From Pseudomonadota bacterium (GTDB lineage: Bacteria > Pseudomonadota > Alphaproteobacteria > Rhizobiales > Xanthobacteraceae): a DNA stretch of 8,442 nucleotides. Positions 1 to 6,370 of this stretch are shown one piece after another (within the stretch, counting starts at the first letter, position 1; every line of letters starts with the position of its first letter). The position numbers and the translations under genes were made by a program. The notes below the pieces were generated by a model. It was not told the origin of the DNA. It searched no databases and saw nothing but the letters and a program-made list of their open reading frames with translations. The stretch spans positions 1-8,442 of the forward strand of contig JAEVZN010000311.1 in the NCBI GenBank assembly GCA_023392205.1, read 5' to 3'.

Positions 1-464
1 GCATAGACGTTGCCGGTATTGCGGCGGCGGTCGGGGCCGAAATAGGTCTTGGTGCGCACGAAGGGCCGGGGATTGGCGACCACATGCACGATGCGGAGAT
101 AGAGCGAGCGAGCCGACAGGGGCTTGACCAGAAATTCCGTCACGCCGGCATCGCGCGCTGCCACCACGCGCGACCGCTCCGAATGTCCTGTCATCATGAT
201 GATCGGCACAAAGGGGTTGGGATTGGAGCCGGGCTGCCGGATCATTTGCGTCAATTCGATCCCGTCGAAGATCGGCATGGCCCAGTCGGTGATGATGATG
301 TCGGGGGCGTTGTTGAGGAACGATTCGAGGCCGGCCGCGCCGTCTTCGGCTTCATGGATTTCGCGCACGCCGAAGCCTTGCAGGAGCGTGCGCACGATCC
401 TGCGCATGAACGCATTGTCGTCGATCAACACGAAGCGGAGCCGGTCGAAGTCGATCCTTTGCAT
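1..464 (-). CDS. CheY-like response regulator, single receiver domain (partial, runs off window)
   Basis: The reading frame starts at ATG 464 and stays open to the window edge, giving 154 codons, so the C-terminus is missing. Residues about 9-125 form a receiver domain. The acidic pair is D15-D16, the phosphoacceptor is D60 (in IIITDWAMP), the switch Thr is T92 (IIMMTGH) and the conserved Lys is K114 (FLVKPLS). All residues needed for phosphorylation and Mg binding are present. After the domain comes a basic tail, VRTKTYFGPDRRRN, and no DNA-binding domain is visible up to the edge. This type usually acts by protein-protein contact, downstream of a histidine kinase that is not in this window. 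A GGGA lies 5 nt before the ATG as a modest ribosome binding site. The gene lies 122 bp downstream of nadK on the same strand. The family call is firm; the pathway is unknown. Confidence 0.9.
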   Translation of the reverse strand, partial: MQRIDFDRLRFVLIDDNAFMRRIVRTLLQGFGVREIHEAEDGAAGLESFLNNAPDIIITDWAMPIFDGIELTQMIRQPGSNPNPFVPIIMMTGHSERSRVVAARDAGVTEFLVKPLSARSLYLRIVHVVANPRPFVRTKTYFGPDRRRNTGNVY

Positions 465-586
465 GATATCCCACGTACAGGCGGCGGATGGAACCGGACG
501 CAAAAACGAGGCAGCAAATATGACGCAAACGACGCTAGAACCCGTAGCTTAATCGGCCGTTATCGCGCAGCGCGCAATTGCCGCGA
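465..586. other. Spacer between nadK and the response regulator, with a repeated GACGCAAA
   Basis: No gene is seen in this 122-bp spacer. GACGCAAA occurs at 497-504 and 522-529, 25 bp apart, and GACGC occurs again at 531-535. On the minus strand these read TTTGCGTC and lie upstream of the response regulator start. They could be regulatory sites, but eight-base repeats also arise by chance. No hairpin with a T-run follows nadK, so read-through from nadK into the response regulator cannot be excluded. Confidence 0.3.
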
Positions 587-1396
587 TCAGTATCCGAATT
601 GCTCACGGACAATGCGTTCGTCCAGGCTGTGGCCGGGATCGAACAGCAGAAGGTGAGAGATGCTACGATCCATCGTCACATCGACACGCACGATGTCGCG
701 CACTTCGTCATGGTCGGCGACGGCAGCCACCGGACGCTTGTCCGCATCGAGGACCTCGATGGTGACTCTGGCCTTGTCGGGGAGGAGGGCACCGCGCCAG
801 CGCCGCGGCCGGAACGGGCTGATCGGCGTGAGTGCCATCAGCGAGGCGTTGATCGGAATGATCGGCCCCTGAGCGGAGAGGTTATACGCGGTCGACCCCG
901 CCGGCGTCGCGACCATCACGCCATCAGCGACCAGTTCGGCGAGTCTCTCCTTGCCGTCGACCAGGATGCGCAGCCGCGCGGCCTGATAGGTCTGGCGGAA
1001 GACGGAGACTTCGTTGATCGCGTAATGTTCGATGCTGTGGCCCGATTTGGTGGTGGCGCGCATCACCAGCGGATGAATCACGGTGATCTCGGCCACCTTG
1101 ATCCGCTCCCGGAGACCGCGTTCCGAGAAATCGTTCATCAGAAAGCCCACGGTGCCCCGGTTCATGCCGTAGACGGGGATCTTCGTGCGCATCAGGCTGC
1201 GCAGGGTTTGCAGCATGAAGCCGTCGCCCCCGAGCGCAACCACGATGTCGGCCGATGCCGGGTCGCATTGCCCATATTGCGCGATCAGCCGCGTCAACGC
1301 GTCGGCAGCTTCCGGATTCGGGCTGGCGACGAATGCAATTTTCTTCTGCGCGGTTTCTTCTTGCGCGATCTTCCTGTCTGGATCCCCGGGGCTCAT
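587..1396 (-). CDS. nadK: NAD kinase (ATP/polyphosphate-dependent NAD+ 2'-phosphotransferase)
   Basis: NAD kinase phosphorylates the 2'-OH of the adenosine ribose of NAD+ to make NADP+, in the cytoplasm. It is normally the only route to NADP. The 269-residue frame has the family signature in order: GGDG at 56-59 with catalytic D58, the NE motif at N128-E129 (YAINEV), D158-G159, and TPAGSTAY at 164-171, followed by LSAQGPII. The C-terminal lobe contains [14 protein letters not shown], typical of alphaproteobacterial members. Length fits the short bacterial form. An in-frame GTG at 1405 would add three residues. I prefer ATG 1396, although neither start has a strong ribosome binding site. The gene is divergent from cutA across 76 bp. 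No key residue is missing, so a diacylglycerol or sphingosine kinase relative is unlikely. Confidence 0.95.
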   Translation of the reverse strand: MSPGDPDRKIAQEETAQKKIAFVASPNPEAADALTRLIAQYGQCDPASADIVVALGGDGFMLQTLRSLMRTKIPVYGMNRGTVGFLMNDFSERGLRERIKVAEITVIHPLVMRATTKSGHSIEHYAINEVSVFRQTYQAARLRILVDGKERLAELVADGVMVATPAGSTAYNLSAQGPIIPINASLMALTPISPFRPRRWRGALLPDKARVTIEVLDADKRPVAAVADHDEVRDIVRVDVTMDRSISHLLLFDPGHSLDERIVREQFGY

Positions 1397-1425
1397 CGAT
1401 CGCACTCGCGCTGGCTTCGCTGTTT

Positions 1426-1433
1426 GTTATAAC
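1426..1433. promoter_or_regulatory. Symmetric -10-like element between divergent nadK and cutA
   Basis: GTTATAAC is a perfect 8-bp palindrome in the 76-bp spacer between the nadK and cutA start codons, an AT-rich island in GC-rich sequence. It contains TATAAC on both strands, each 5 of 6 to the consensus -10 box. It could therefore start transcription both ways, with short leaders of about 20-35 nt to either start codon. No convincing -35 hexamer is visible at the right spacing on either strand. The promoter role is an inference from position and sequence. Confidence 0.4.
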
Positions 1434-1472
1434 CGGCGCGCCCGGCAACCGAAAAAAGGAGAGTTCAGGAAC

Positions 1473-1805
1473 ATGGAACGCGTGGTTCTCGTCTATACGA
1501 CTTATCCGTCCCTTGTCGAGGCGGAGAAAGCCGGTGCGGAGCTTGTGACGCAGCGGCTCGCGGCCTGCGTGAACATCGTGCCCGGCATGGTGTCGCATTA
1601 TTGGTGGGAGGGCAAAGTGGAGCGGGCTGAGGAGGTCATCATGTTCGTCAAGACCCGCGCCTCGTTCTCCGACCGGGTCCGCAAGGCGATCAAGGCGTCG
1701 CATCCGAACGAGATTCCGGCCATCATGGTGGTCCCGGTCGAGATGGTCGAGGACACCTATCTGCGCTGGATGATGCAGGCGACGGATCGCAGCGTCCTCG
1801 CATGA
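1473..1805 (+). CDS. cutA: CutA1-family divalent-cation tolerance protein
   Basis: This 110-residue protein is a CutA1-type trimeric ferredoxin-like-fold protein. The family was first linked to copper and divalent-cation tolerance in E. coli, but its biochemical role is still unsettled. Family landmarks are all present: YTTYPS at 8-13, EAEK at 16-19, RLAACVNI at 28-35, YWWEGK at 43-48, FVKT at 58-61 and HPNEIPAI at 77-84. The usual form of the last motif is close to HPYEVPEI, so Asn replaces Tyr and Ala replaces the last Glu. No signal peptide is visible, so it should be cytoplasmic. The ATG at 1473 has AAGGAG at 1457-1462, about 10 nt upstream. It diverges from nadK and converges with the TPR gene 42 bp downstream; no terminator hairpin is seen in that gap. 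Confidence 0.94.
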   Translation: MERVVLVYTTYPSLVEAEKAGAELVTQRLAACVNIVPGMVSHYWWEGKVERAEEVIMFVKTRASFSDRVRKAIKASHPNEIPAIMVVPVEMVEDTYLRWMMQATDRSVLA

Positions 1806-1847
1806 GGAGGGCGCTGCACCGCCGCCACGAAGTTGCGGGCCGGGACC

Positions 1848-2480
1848 TCAATAGGTCGAATTGCCGTCCAGCGCCTGTTGCAGCGAGCGGAAATCCTCAC
1901 AGCCCTGGCCGCAGATCAGCCTGATGCTTTCGAGGTGATCTTCCGCCTTCAGGCGGTTGCCCTGTTCGAGATGCCACATTCCGTAATATTGCAATGTGCG
2001 GGTGTGGCGCGGATCGGCTGCCAGCGCAGCTTCATACCAAAGCTTCGCATCGTCGACGCGGCCGAGCTTGCGGCTTGAGAAGCCGATCAGGTTCGCGACG
2101 TCGGGATGGTTGTCCTGACCGAGCGCGCGCAGGACGGCGATGCCGGCGCGATAATCCTTCTCGGTATAGATCAGTGCATAGGCGCGCTTATAGCCGTCAC
2201 GAAAATTATTGTCCGACTTCTTGTCGCCGGCGGGTCTGGTGTCTGCGGGCTTCGCATCTGGCTTCTTTGCATCGGTTGCCTGGTCGCCGGCCTTCTCGGC
2301 GGGCTTCTTGTCCGCCGGCGGTGCAACGACCGGCTGGGCCGGTTCGTCGATGGCGGCGGCCTGAGCCGGACTGAACGCAAATGCGATGAAGGCGAAGGCC
2401 ACGAAGGTCGTGGCGAAAAGTGCGGTTGCCGGAATGCCGAGGCGGTGCGGAAGTCGGATCATCGGTCGATGCTCGCTCAT
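1848..2480 (-). CDS. Exported tetratricopeptide-repeat (TPR) protein of unknown function
   Basis: The 210-residue product begins with a basic segment and a long Ala/Phe-rich hydrophobic stretch (about 17-38) ending in SPAQAAA, a likely Sec signal peptide cleaved near residue 43. Residues 44-90 are a low-complexity Pro/Ala/Lys/Asp linker. Residues about 94-187 look like two to three TPR helical pairs, including the YEAALAADP stretch at 149-157 typical of a TPR repeat. Near the end is C190-GQG-C194, a possible disulfide in the periplasm. TPR proteins mediate protein-protein contacts; the partner cannot be told from here. ATG 2480 is used because it precedes the signal peptide directly. ATG 2462 is an alternative that keeps the hydrophobic core, and an in-frame GTG at 2582 would add 34 unlikely residues. 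No strong ribosome binding site marks any of them. Confidence 0.75.
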   Translation of the reverse strand: MSEHRPMIRLPHRLGIPATALFATTFVAFAFIAFAFSPAQAAAIDEPAQPVVAPPADKKPAEKAGDQATDAKKPDAKPADTRPAGDKKSDNNFRDGYKRAYALIYTEKDYRAGIAVLRALGQDNHPDVANLIGFSSRKLGRVDDAKLWYEAALAADPRHTRTLQYYGMWHLEQGNRLKAEDHLESIRLICGQGCEDFRSLQQALDGNSTY

Positions 2481-2627
2481 GATGAGGGACAGGGTGAGGA
2501 CAAGCCTCTCCGCTGACTGTGACGCCGCGACTGTCGAGACCGTTCGATACGTGCCGGTCAACACGACAATCCTACGCCACACTCCGTCGGATTCTGCGCA
2601 AATTGCCTCTCACAACGGCGTGATCGC

Positions 2628-2656
2628 TTGACTCTGCCCGGGCCGGAAGGAATCAT
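2628..2656 (+). promoter_or_regulatory. Sigma70-like promoter for the riboswitch-receptor transcript
   Basis: TTGACT at 2628-2633 (5 of 6 to the consensus -35) is followed by a 17-nt spacer and AATCAT at 2651-2656 (4 of 6 to the -10). Transcription would begin near 2663, a few bases before the first paired base of the riboswitch P1 helix at 2667. That placement is just what a riboswitch transcript needs and supports the call. The spacer holds an 8-bp palindrome, GCCCGGGC, at 2636-2643, which may be chance. Confidence 0.65.
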
Positions 2657-2664
2657 TGCGAACG

Positions 2665-2856
2665 CACTGGTTCTCCGGATTGCACCGGAGAGGCAAGAGG
2701 GAACACGGAGGGGCTTTTGCTCAAGCCGTGGCTGCCCCCGCAACTGTGAGCGGCGAGCGCATCGTCCAATCGAGGGCCACTGGGAAACCGGGAAGGCCGG
2801 ACGGCGCGCCACGACCCGCAAGCCAGGAGACCTGCCAGCGCAGTCACCCAACCGGG
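2665..2856 (+). promoter_or_regulatory. Cobalamin (B12) riboswitch aptamer
   Basis: The RNA matches the cobalamin riboswitch family. P1 can form between CTGGTT (2667-2672) and AACCGG (2850-2855). A side hairpin forms from CTCCGG (2673-2678) and CCGGAG (2685-2690). AGAGGGAA follows, then a stem CACGG (2704-2708) with CCGTG (2726-2730). The invariant core GCTGCCCCCGCAACTG is at 2731-2746, GCCACTGGG at 2776-2784, CCGGGAAGGC at 2788-2797, and the B12 box AAGCCAGGAGACCTGCC at 2820-2836. Binding of adenosylcobalamin or another cobalamin in this family normally lowers expression of the downstream gene. The downstream gene here is a TonB-dependent receptor, a standard target. No poly-T terminator follows, so control of translation or Rho-dependent termination is more likely than intrinsic termination. 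Confidence 0.95.
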
Positions 2857-3081
2857 GGGCGGGGCGTCCATACGGAGCGGTTGTTCGCAGCGGTGACGCT
2901 TGAAAGCCGATGCGAAGGCCGCGTGGGGGGATCCAGGCGACTTTCTCGCAAGGCGTGAGCGACGCTGACCTGCGCAGCGGCTTTCCGGCCGTTGCTGCTG
3001 GCGTGTGCGTGTTCGCGTGCCTTCGCGTCGGGTGTGTTCCCCCGAAGCTCCGGTCTTGCCGGGGCAGCGAAGGATTATGCG
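2857..3081 (+). promoter_or_regulatory. Long structured leader (putative riboswitch expression platform)
   Basis: About 225 nt separate the aptamer from the receptor start codon. The stretch holds a 13-position helix with one mismatch, 2902-2914 against 2973-2985 (GAAAGCCG with CGGCTTTC, then TGCG with CGCA). Inside it are two small hairpins: GCGA/TCGC near 2937-2949 and GCGT (2953-2956) with ACGC (2962-2965), whose loop is GAGCG. Just before the ribosome binding site, CCCCGAAG (3040-3047) can pair with CTT (3055-3057) and CGGGG (3060-3064). The ribosome binding site is GAAGGA at 3069-3074, 7 nt before the ATG. These pairings are read by eye and no folding energy was computed. No convincing gene lies here. 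Confidence 0.5.
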
Positions 3082-5253
3082 ATGGGGGCTGAATTAAAGA
3101 CCGGATTGATGCAGGCAACGACGCTGGCCGCCTTGCTTGCCTGTACCGGCGGCGCTGCGGCGCAGACGGCATTGCCGGACATCAACATCACCGATACGCG
3201 GCTGACCGGGATCGGCAGCGGCGAGCCGCCGTCGGGCACGATCGGGGGCATCGCCTTTGGCGGGGCCGGAATCACCGGCGCGTCCACCACGGTCATTACA
3301 TCGGAAGACATCGCGCGGTCGCCGAACCAGACGCTGCCGGACATTCTGGCGCGGCAGCCGGGCATTCAGGTGACCAATGCCTTCGGGGGCGTGAACGGCG
3401 CACGCAGTGTGGTCGACATGCGCGGATTCGGCGCCTCGGCCTCGTCCAATACGCTGATCCTTGTCAACGGCCGGCGTATCAACGATCTCGATATCGCAAG
3501 CATCGATCTGGCCGCGATCCCGCGCGAGAGCATCGAGCGCATCGAGATCACCCGCGGCAATAGCGGCGCGGTGCTCTATGGCGACGGCGCGGTTGGCGGT
3601 GTCATCAACATCGTCACCAAGAGCGGCGTCGGCCAGAAGCCGACGGCCCGCATCGACGGGGCGTTCGGTTCGTTCAATTACCGGGAGGGCAATTTCTCAG
3701 CCAGCGGCTCCAATGGTGGCTGGTCGGCGAGTGTCTTCGGCAACGCCATCAGGAGCGACGGCTATCGCGACAACAATCATTACAAGCAATACAATGCCGT
3801 GGGCGATCTGCGATATATTTACGACCGCGGCAGCTTCTATGTGAACCTGTCCGCCGACGACCAGTCGCTCGGTCTGCCCGGCGCGCGGCGCGTGCAGCCG
3901 GATATCGGCCTTAACCAGTTGCTCACCGACCGGCGCGGCGCGACGACGCCGTTCGATTTTGCCGACAAGCAGGGCCGCAGCGTTACGGCCGGCTTCACGC
4001 ACCTGCTCGCGCCGGGCTTCGAACTCATCGTCGATGGCGGCGTGCGCGAGAAGAAGCAGCAGGCGCAGTTCTACAATACTTTTCCGGCGCCGACGCTGGA
4101 CCCGACGCAGGGCGTGGATACGACCTTGACCACCGCAAGCTTCACGCCGCGTGTGAAGATCGATTCGCTGTTCGGCACGATGCCGTTCAAGGCGATCGGT
4201 GGCGTCGATTATTACAATGCCGATTACAAATCCGACCGCACCCAGCAATTGGGCGCGTCGCCGATCAACCAGTACAATCTCAACCAGAGCTCGCTTGCGG
4301 CTTACTGGCAGCAGACGGTCAATGTTCTGCCAGGAACGGATATCGCCGCAGGCGGCCGCATGCAGACCACCAGGATCGAGGCACGCGATGCATTCGATCC
4401 GAACGCGCCCGGCGGCACATCCTGCTTCCCGCCCTTCGGATGTTTTCCGAATGGCACGCAAGGTGCGCCTTTCGACGGGCAGGAGAACAACCGCGCCTAT
4501 CACCTCGGCGTCGAGCAGAGAATCACGCAGAATGTCGCCCTGTTCGGACGGATGACGCAGAGCTTCCGCGTGCCGAATGTCGACGAGCGCGTCGGCATGG
4601 CGGCGGTCGGCGCCACCAACTTCCAGCTCCGCACGCAGAAATCGCACGACATCGAAGGCGGCGTGCGGATGCATTTCGGTGCGCTGGAGGCGCAGTGGAG
4701 CATCTACGACATGCGGCTCACCGACGAGATCCATTTTCGCTTCGCGCCGGGCGAGTTCGGCAACAACGTCAATCTCGATCCGACCCGCCGCTACGGACAC
4801 GAAACCATCGTGGCGTACCGGGTGAACGAGGCCTTCCGGCTCAAGGGCGGGCTCGCCTATACGCGCGCCGTCTTCCGCGAAGGGCAATTTGCCGGCAACA
4901 ACGTGCCGCTGGTGTCGAAATGGACGGCCAATGGCGGCTTCACCTGGGACATCTGGCAGAAATACCTGACGCTGGACACGGTCGTGCGGTATGCGAGCGA
5001 TCGCTACATGGATAACGACCAGCGCAATGTGCAGCCGCTCATTCCCTCCGCCACCACGGTGGATGTGAAGATCGGCGGCCAGTACGAGCAGTTCTTCTGG
5101 TCCTTCGCCGTGCTTAACCTGTTCGACAAGCTCTACTTCGATTACGCGATCGCAAGTCCGTATCCGGATCAGCCGGGCAGCACGCTCGGCACCTACAATG
5201 CCTATCCGCTGCCGGGCCGGACTTTCATGCTCAAGGCCGGCATGACCTGGTGA
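3082..5253 (+). CDS. TonB-dependent outer-membrane receptor, probably for cobalamin or a corrinoid
   Basis: The 723-residue product is an outer-membrane TonB-dependent transporter, which moves a scarce nutrient into the periplasm using energy from TonB-ExbBD. A signal peptide (1-27, ending GGAAA) precedes a possible weak TonB box around 34-41 (INITDTRL). A Gly-rich stretch spans about 42-66. The plug domain at about 67-181 has SEDIARSPNQTLPDIL, VDMRGFG, ILVNGRRIND, IERIEITRG and VGGVINIVTKSG. The beta-barrel fills about 190-723 and ends in an aromatic residue (MTW), as barrel proteins do. C448 and C454 sit in a loop and could form a disulfide. ATG 3082 is chosen because GAAGGA lies 7 nt upstream and a signal peptide begins there; a TTG at 2992 would spoil it. 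The B12 riboswitch suggests a BtuB-like substrate, but no btuCDF genes adjoin. I therefore leave the symbol blank. Confidence 0.9.
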   Translation: MGAELKTGLMQATTLAALLACTGGAAAQTALPDINITDTRLTGIGSGEPPSGTIGGIAFGGAGITGASTTVITSEDIARSPNQTLPDILARQPGIQVTNAFGGVNGARSVVDMRGFGASASSNTLILVNGRRINDLDIASIDLAAIPRESIERIEITRGNSGAVLYGDGAVGGVINIVTKSGVGQKPTARIDGAFGSFNYREGNFSASGSNGGWSASVFGNAIRSDGYRDNNHYKQYNAVGDLRYIYDRGSFYVNLSADDQSLGLPGARRVQPDIGLNQLLTDRRGATTPFDFADKQGRSVTAGFTHLLAPGFELIVDGGVREKKQQAQFYNTFPAPTLDPTQGVDTTLTTASFTPRVKIDSLFGTMPFKAIGGVDYYNADYKSDRTQQLGASPINQYNLNQSSLAAYWQQTVNVLPGTDIAAGGRMQTTRIEARDAFDPNAPGGTSCFPPFGCFPNGTQGAPFDGQENNRAYHLGVEQRITQNVALFGRMTQSFRVPNVDERVGMAAVGATNFQLRTQKSHDIEGGVRMHFGALEAQWSIYDMRLTDEIHFRFAPGEFGNNVNLDPTRRYGHETIVAYRVNEAFRLKGGLAYTRAVFREGQFAGNNVPLVSKWTANGGFTWDIWQKYLTLDTVVRYASDRYMDNDQRNVQPLIPSATTVDVKIGGQYEQFFWSFAVLNLFDKLYFDYAIASPYPDQPGSTLGTYNAYPLPGRTFMLKAGMTW

Positions 5254-5278
5254 GGCTTTGTCGATTGCCCCCAAAATG

Positions 5279-5309
5279 AAAAGGGCCGCATCGCTGCGGC
5301 CCTTTTTTT
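5279..5309. terminator. Bidirectional intrinsic terminator
   Basis: AAGGGCCGCA (5281-5290), a TCGC loop (5291-5294) and TGCGGCCCTT (5295-5304) form a perfect 10-bp GC-rich stem, extended by A-T pairs. A T-run continues to 5309 on the plus strand, and A residues on the left give a shorter T-run on the minus strand. It lies 25 bp after the receptor stop and 21 bp after the convergent hydrolase stop, so it can end both transcripts. Confidence 0.92.
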
Positions 5310-5330
5310 ATCCTGCGTGTCCGTCGCCGG

Positions 5331-6329
5331 TCAGATCTTCGGCTGCCACATGGCCGGCACAAGCTCATAGCCGCTGCCGCTCTGGCGCACATAGCCCGAT
5401 GCCGGGAACGGCCAGTGATAGCCATGCGTGAGCATCTTGTCGGCTGCCGCGCGGTCGAGAAGCTGCTTGCGGGTTCCGGCCGCGCGCGTGCCGTCCATGT
5501 CGAACACCGCCTGCCATTGCGGATTGCGCACGAACAGATGCGGGTTGTTGGTCGCATCGGCGATATAGAGCAGCGACTGGTTGCCCGAATGTATGGAGAA
5601 GGCGGTGTGCCCCGGTGTATGGCCAACCGCGACGATGCTCATGATGCCGGTCTCGACTTCCTTGCCGGGATCGAATCGCTGCACCTTGCCGGCAATGTCG
5701 CCGAAGATCCGGCGCGCATTCTTGAACGAACCCTGGGCTGCCTCTGGCGCCTTGCTCATGTTGGAATCGTCCATCCAGAACGCCCATTCGGCGGCCGGAA
5801 CGTTGATCGACGCATTCGGGAAGAACAGCGCATTGTCCTTGGTCTTGATCCCATTGATGTGATCAGGATGGAAATGCGAGATGTAGATCGCATCGACCGA
5901 TTTCGGGTCGATCCCGGCGGCGGCGAGATTGGCCGCGTAGGTGCCAGATTGCGGCGCCATGCCGCCGAGCTGTCCGCCGGTGCCGGTGTCGAGCGCGACC
6001 AGTTTCGATCCGGTATTGACCACAAGCGTAGTGAAGGGGATCGGCACCACGTCGGTCGGCAAAAAGGCGTCGGACAACGCACGCTGCACCTCCGGCAGCG
6101 GCGCATTGCGCACGAAGCTGTCGTCCAGCTTGCGGAACCAGGTGCCGTCATTGACGGCGGTCACTTCGAAATCGCCAACCTTGAAGCGGTAGAAGCCGGG
6201 GCTCTGCTGTCCGCTCGGCGGTGCCGCGGCGAGCAGATGCGCGGCCGGCAGGGTGGTGGCCGCGGCGGCGATGGCCGTACCGGCGAGCAGGTGACGGCGC
6301 GACAGATGGGGCGTGGCGAAATGCGGCAT
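5331..6329 (-). CDS. Tat-exported metallo-beta-lactamase-fold hydrolase, methyl parathion hydrolase-like
   Basis: The 332-residue product starts with a twin-arginine signal: SRRHLLAG at 10-17, then an Ala-rich hydrophobic region to about 36, pointing to folded, metal-loaded export to the periplasm. The mature part is a metallo-beta-lactamase fold. The first metal motif is H152-F-H154-P-D156-H157. H237 (GHTPGH), D258 (YIADA) and H305 (YHWPFPASG) complete a dinuclear site. The opening GFYRFKVGDFEVTAVNDG, the VNTGSKLVALDTG stretch and the C-terminal GYELVP resemble methyl parathion hydrolase and its relatives (MPH, OPHC2), as recalled from family knowledge. Native substrates of such relatives include lactones and esters, so the true substrate is open. 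ATG 6329 has GGGAG about 10 nt upstream and places the twin-Arg signal correctly. It converges with the receptor gene and lies downstream of the AI-2E gene by 144 bp. Confidence 0.88.
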   Translation of the reverse strand: MPHFATPHLSRRHLLAGTAIAAAATTLPAAHLLAAAPPSGQQSPGFYRFKVGDFEVTAVNDGTWFRKLDDSFVRNAPLPEVQRALSDAFLPTDVVPIPFTTLVVNTGSKLVALDTGTGGQLGGMAPQSGTYAANLAAAGIDPKSVDAIYISHFHPDHINGIKTKDNALFFPNASINVPAAEWAFWMDDSNMSKAPEAAQGSFKNARRIFGDIAGKVQRFDPGKEVETGIMSIVAVGHTPGHTAFSIHSGNQSLLYIADATNNPHLFVRNPQWQAVFDMDGTRAAGTRKQLLDRAAADKMLTHGYHWPFPASGYVRQSGSGYELVPAMWQPKI

Positions 6330-6370
6330 CGTGAGTCTTCTCCCGGAAAATGTGGTTGCGCGGAAATCGG

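Noticed and set aside
84..656. Plus-strand frames opposite the response regulator
   Set aside because: The minus-strand frame holds a complete receiver domain; these are shadows.
578..1432. A 284-codon plus-strand frame opposite nadK
   Set aside because: NAD kinase on the minus strand has every catalytic motif. This frame is an Arg/His/Asp-rich mirror of it.
1806..1847. A terminator between the convergent cutA and TPR genes
   Set aside because: No stem with a T-run is visible in these 42 bp on either strand.
2992..3081. An N-terminal extension of the receptor from TTG 2992
   Set aside because: It has no ribosome binding site and would put 30 residues ahead of a good signal peptide. ATG 3082 has GAAGGA at proper spacing.
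2910..3092. A 60-codon frame in the leader overlapping the receptor start, as a possible leader peptide
   Set aside because: Its ATG sits inside the predicted 13-position helix, has no ribosome binding site, and the product has no signal or regulatory codon run.
2558..3172. A 204-codon minus-strand frame across the riboswitch region
   Set aside because: The plus-strand riboswitch motifs explain the conservation. The frame is Arg/Pro/Ser-rich with no recognisable domain.
3697..5274. A 525-codon minus-strand frame inside the receptor gene
   Set aside because: It is antisense to the receptor barrel, has Arg/Val/His-rich composition and no motif, and lacks a credible start. The receptor frame explains the codon bias.
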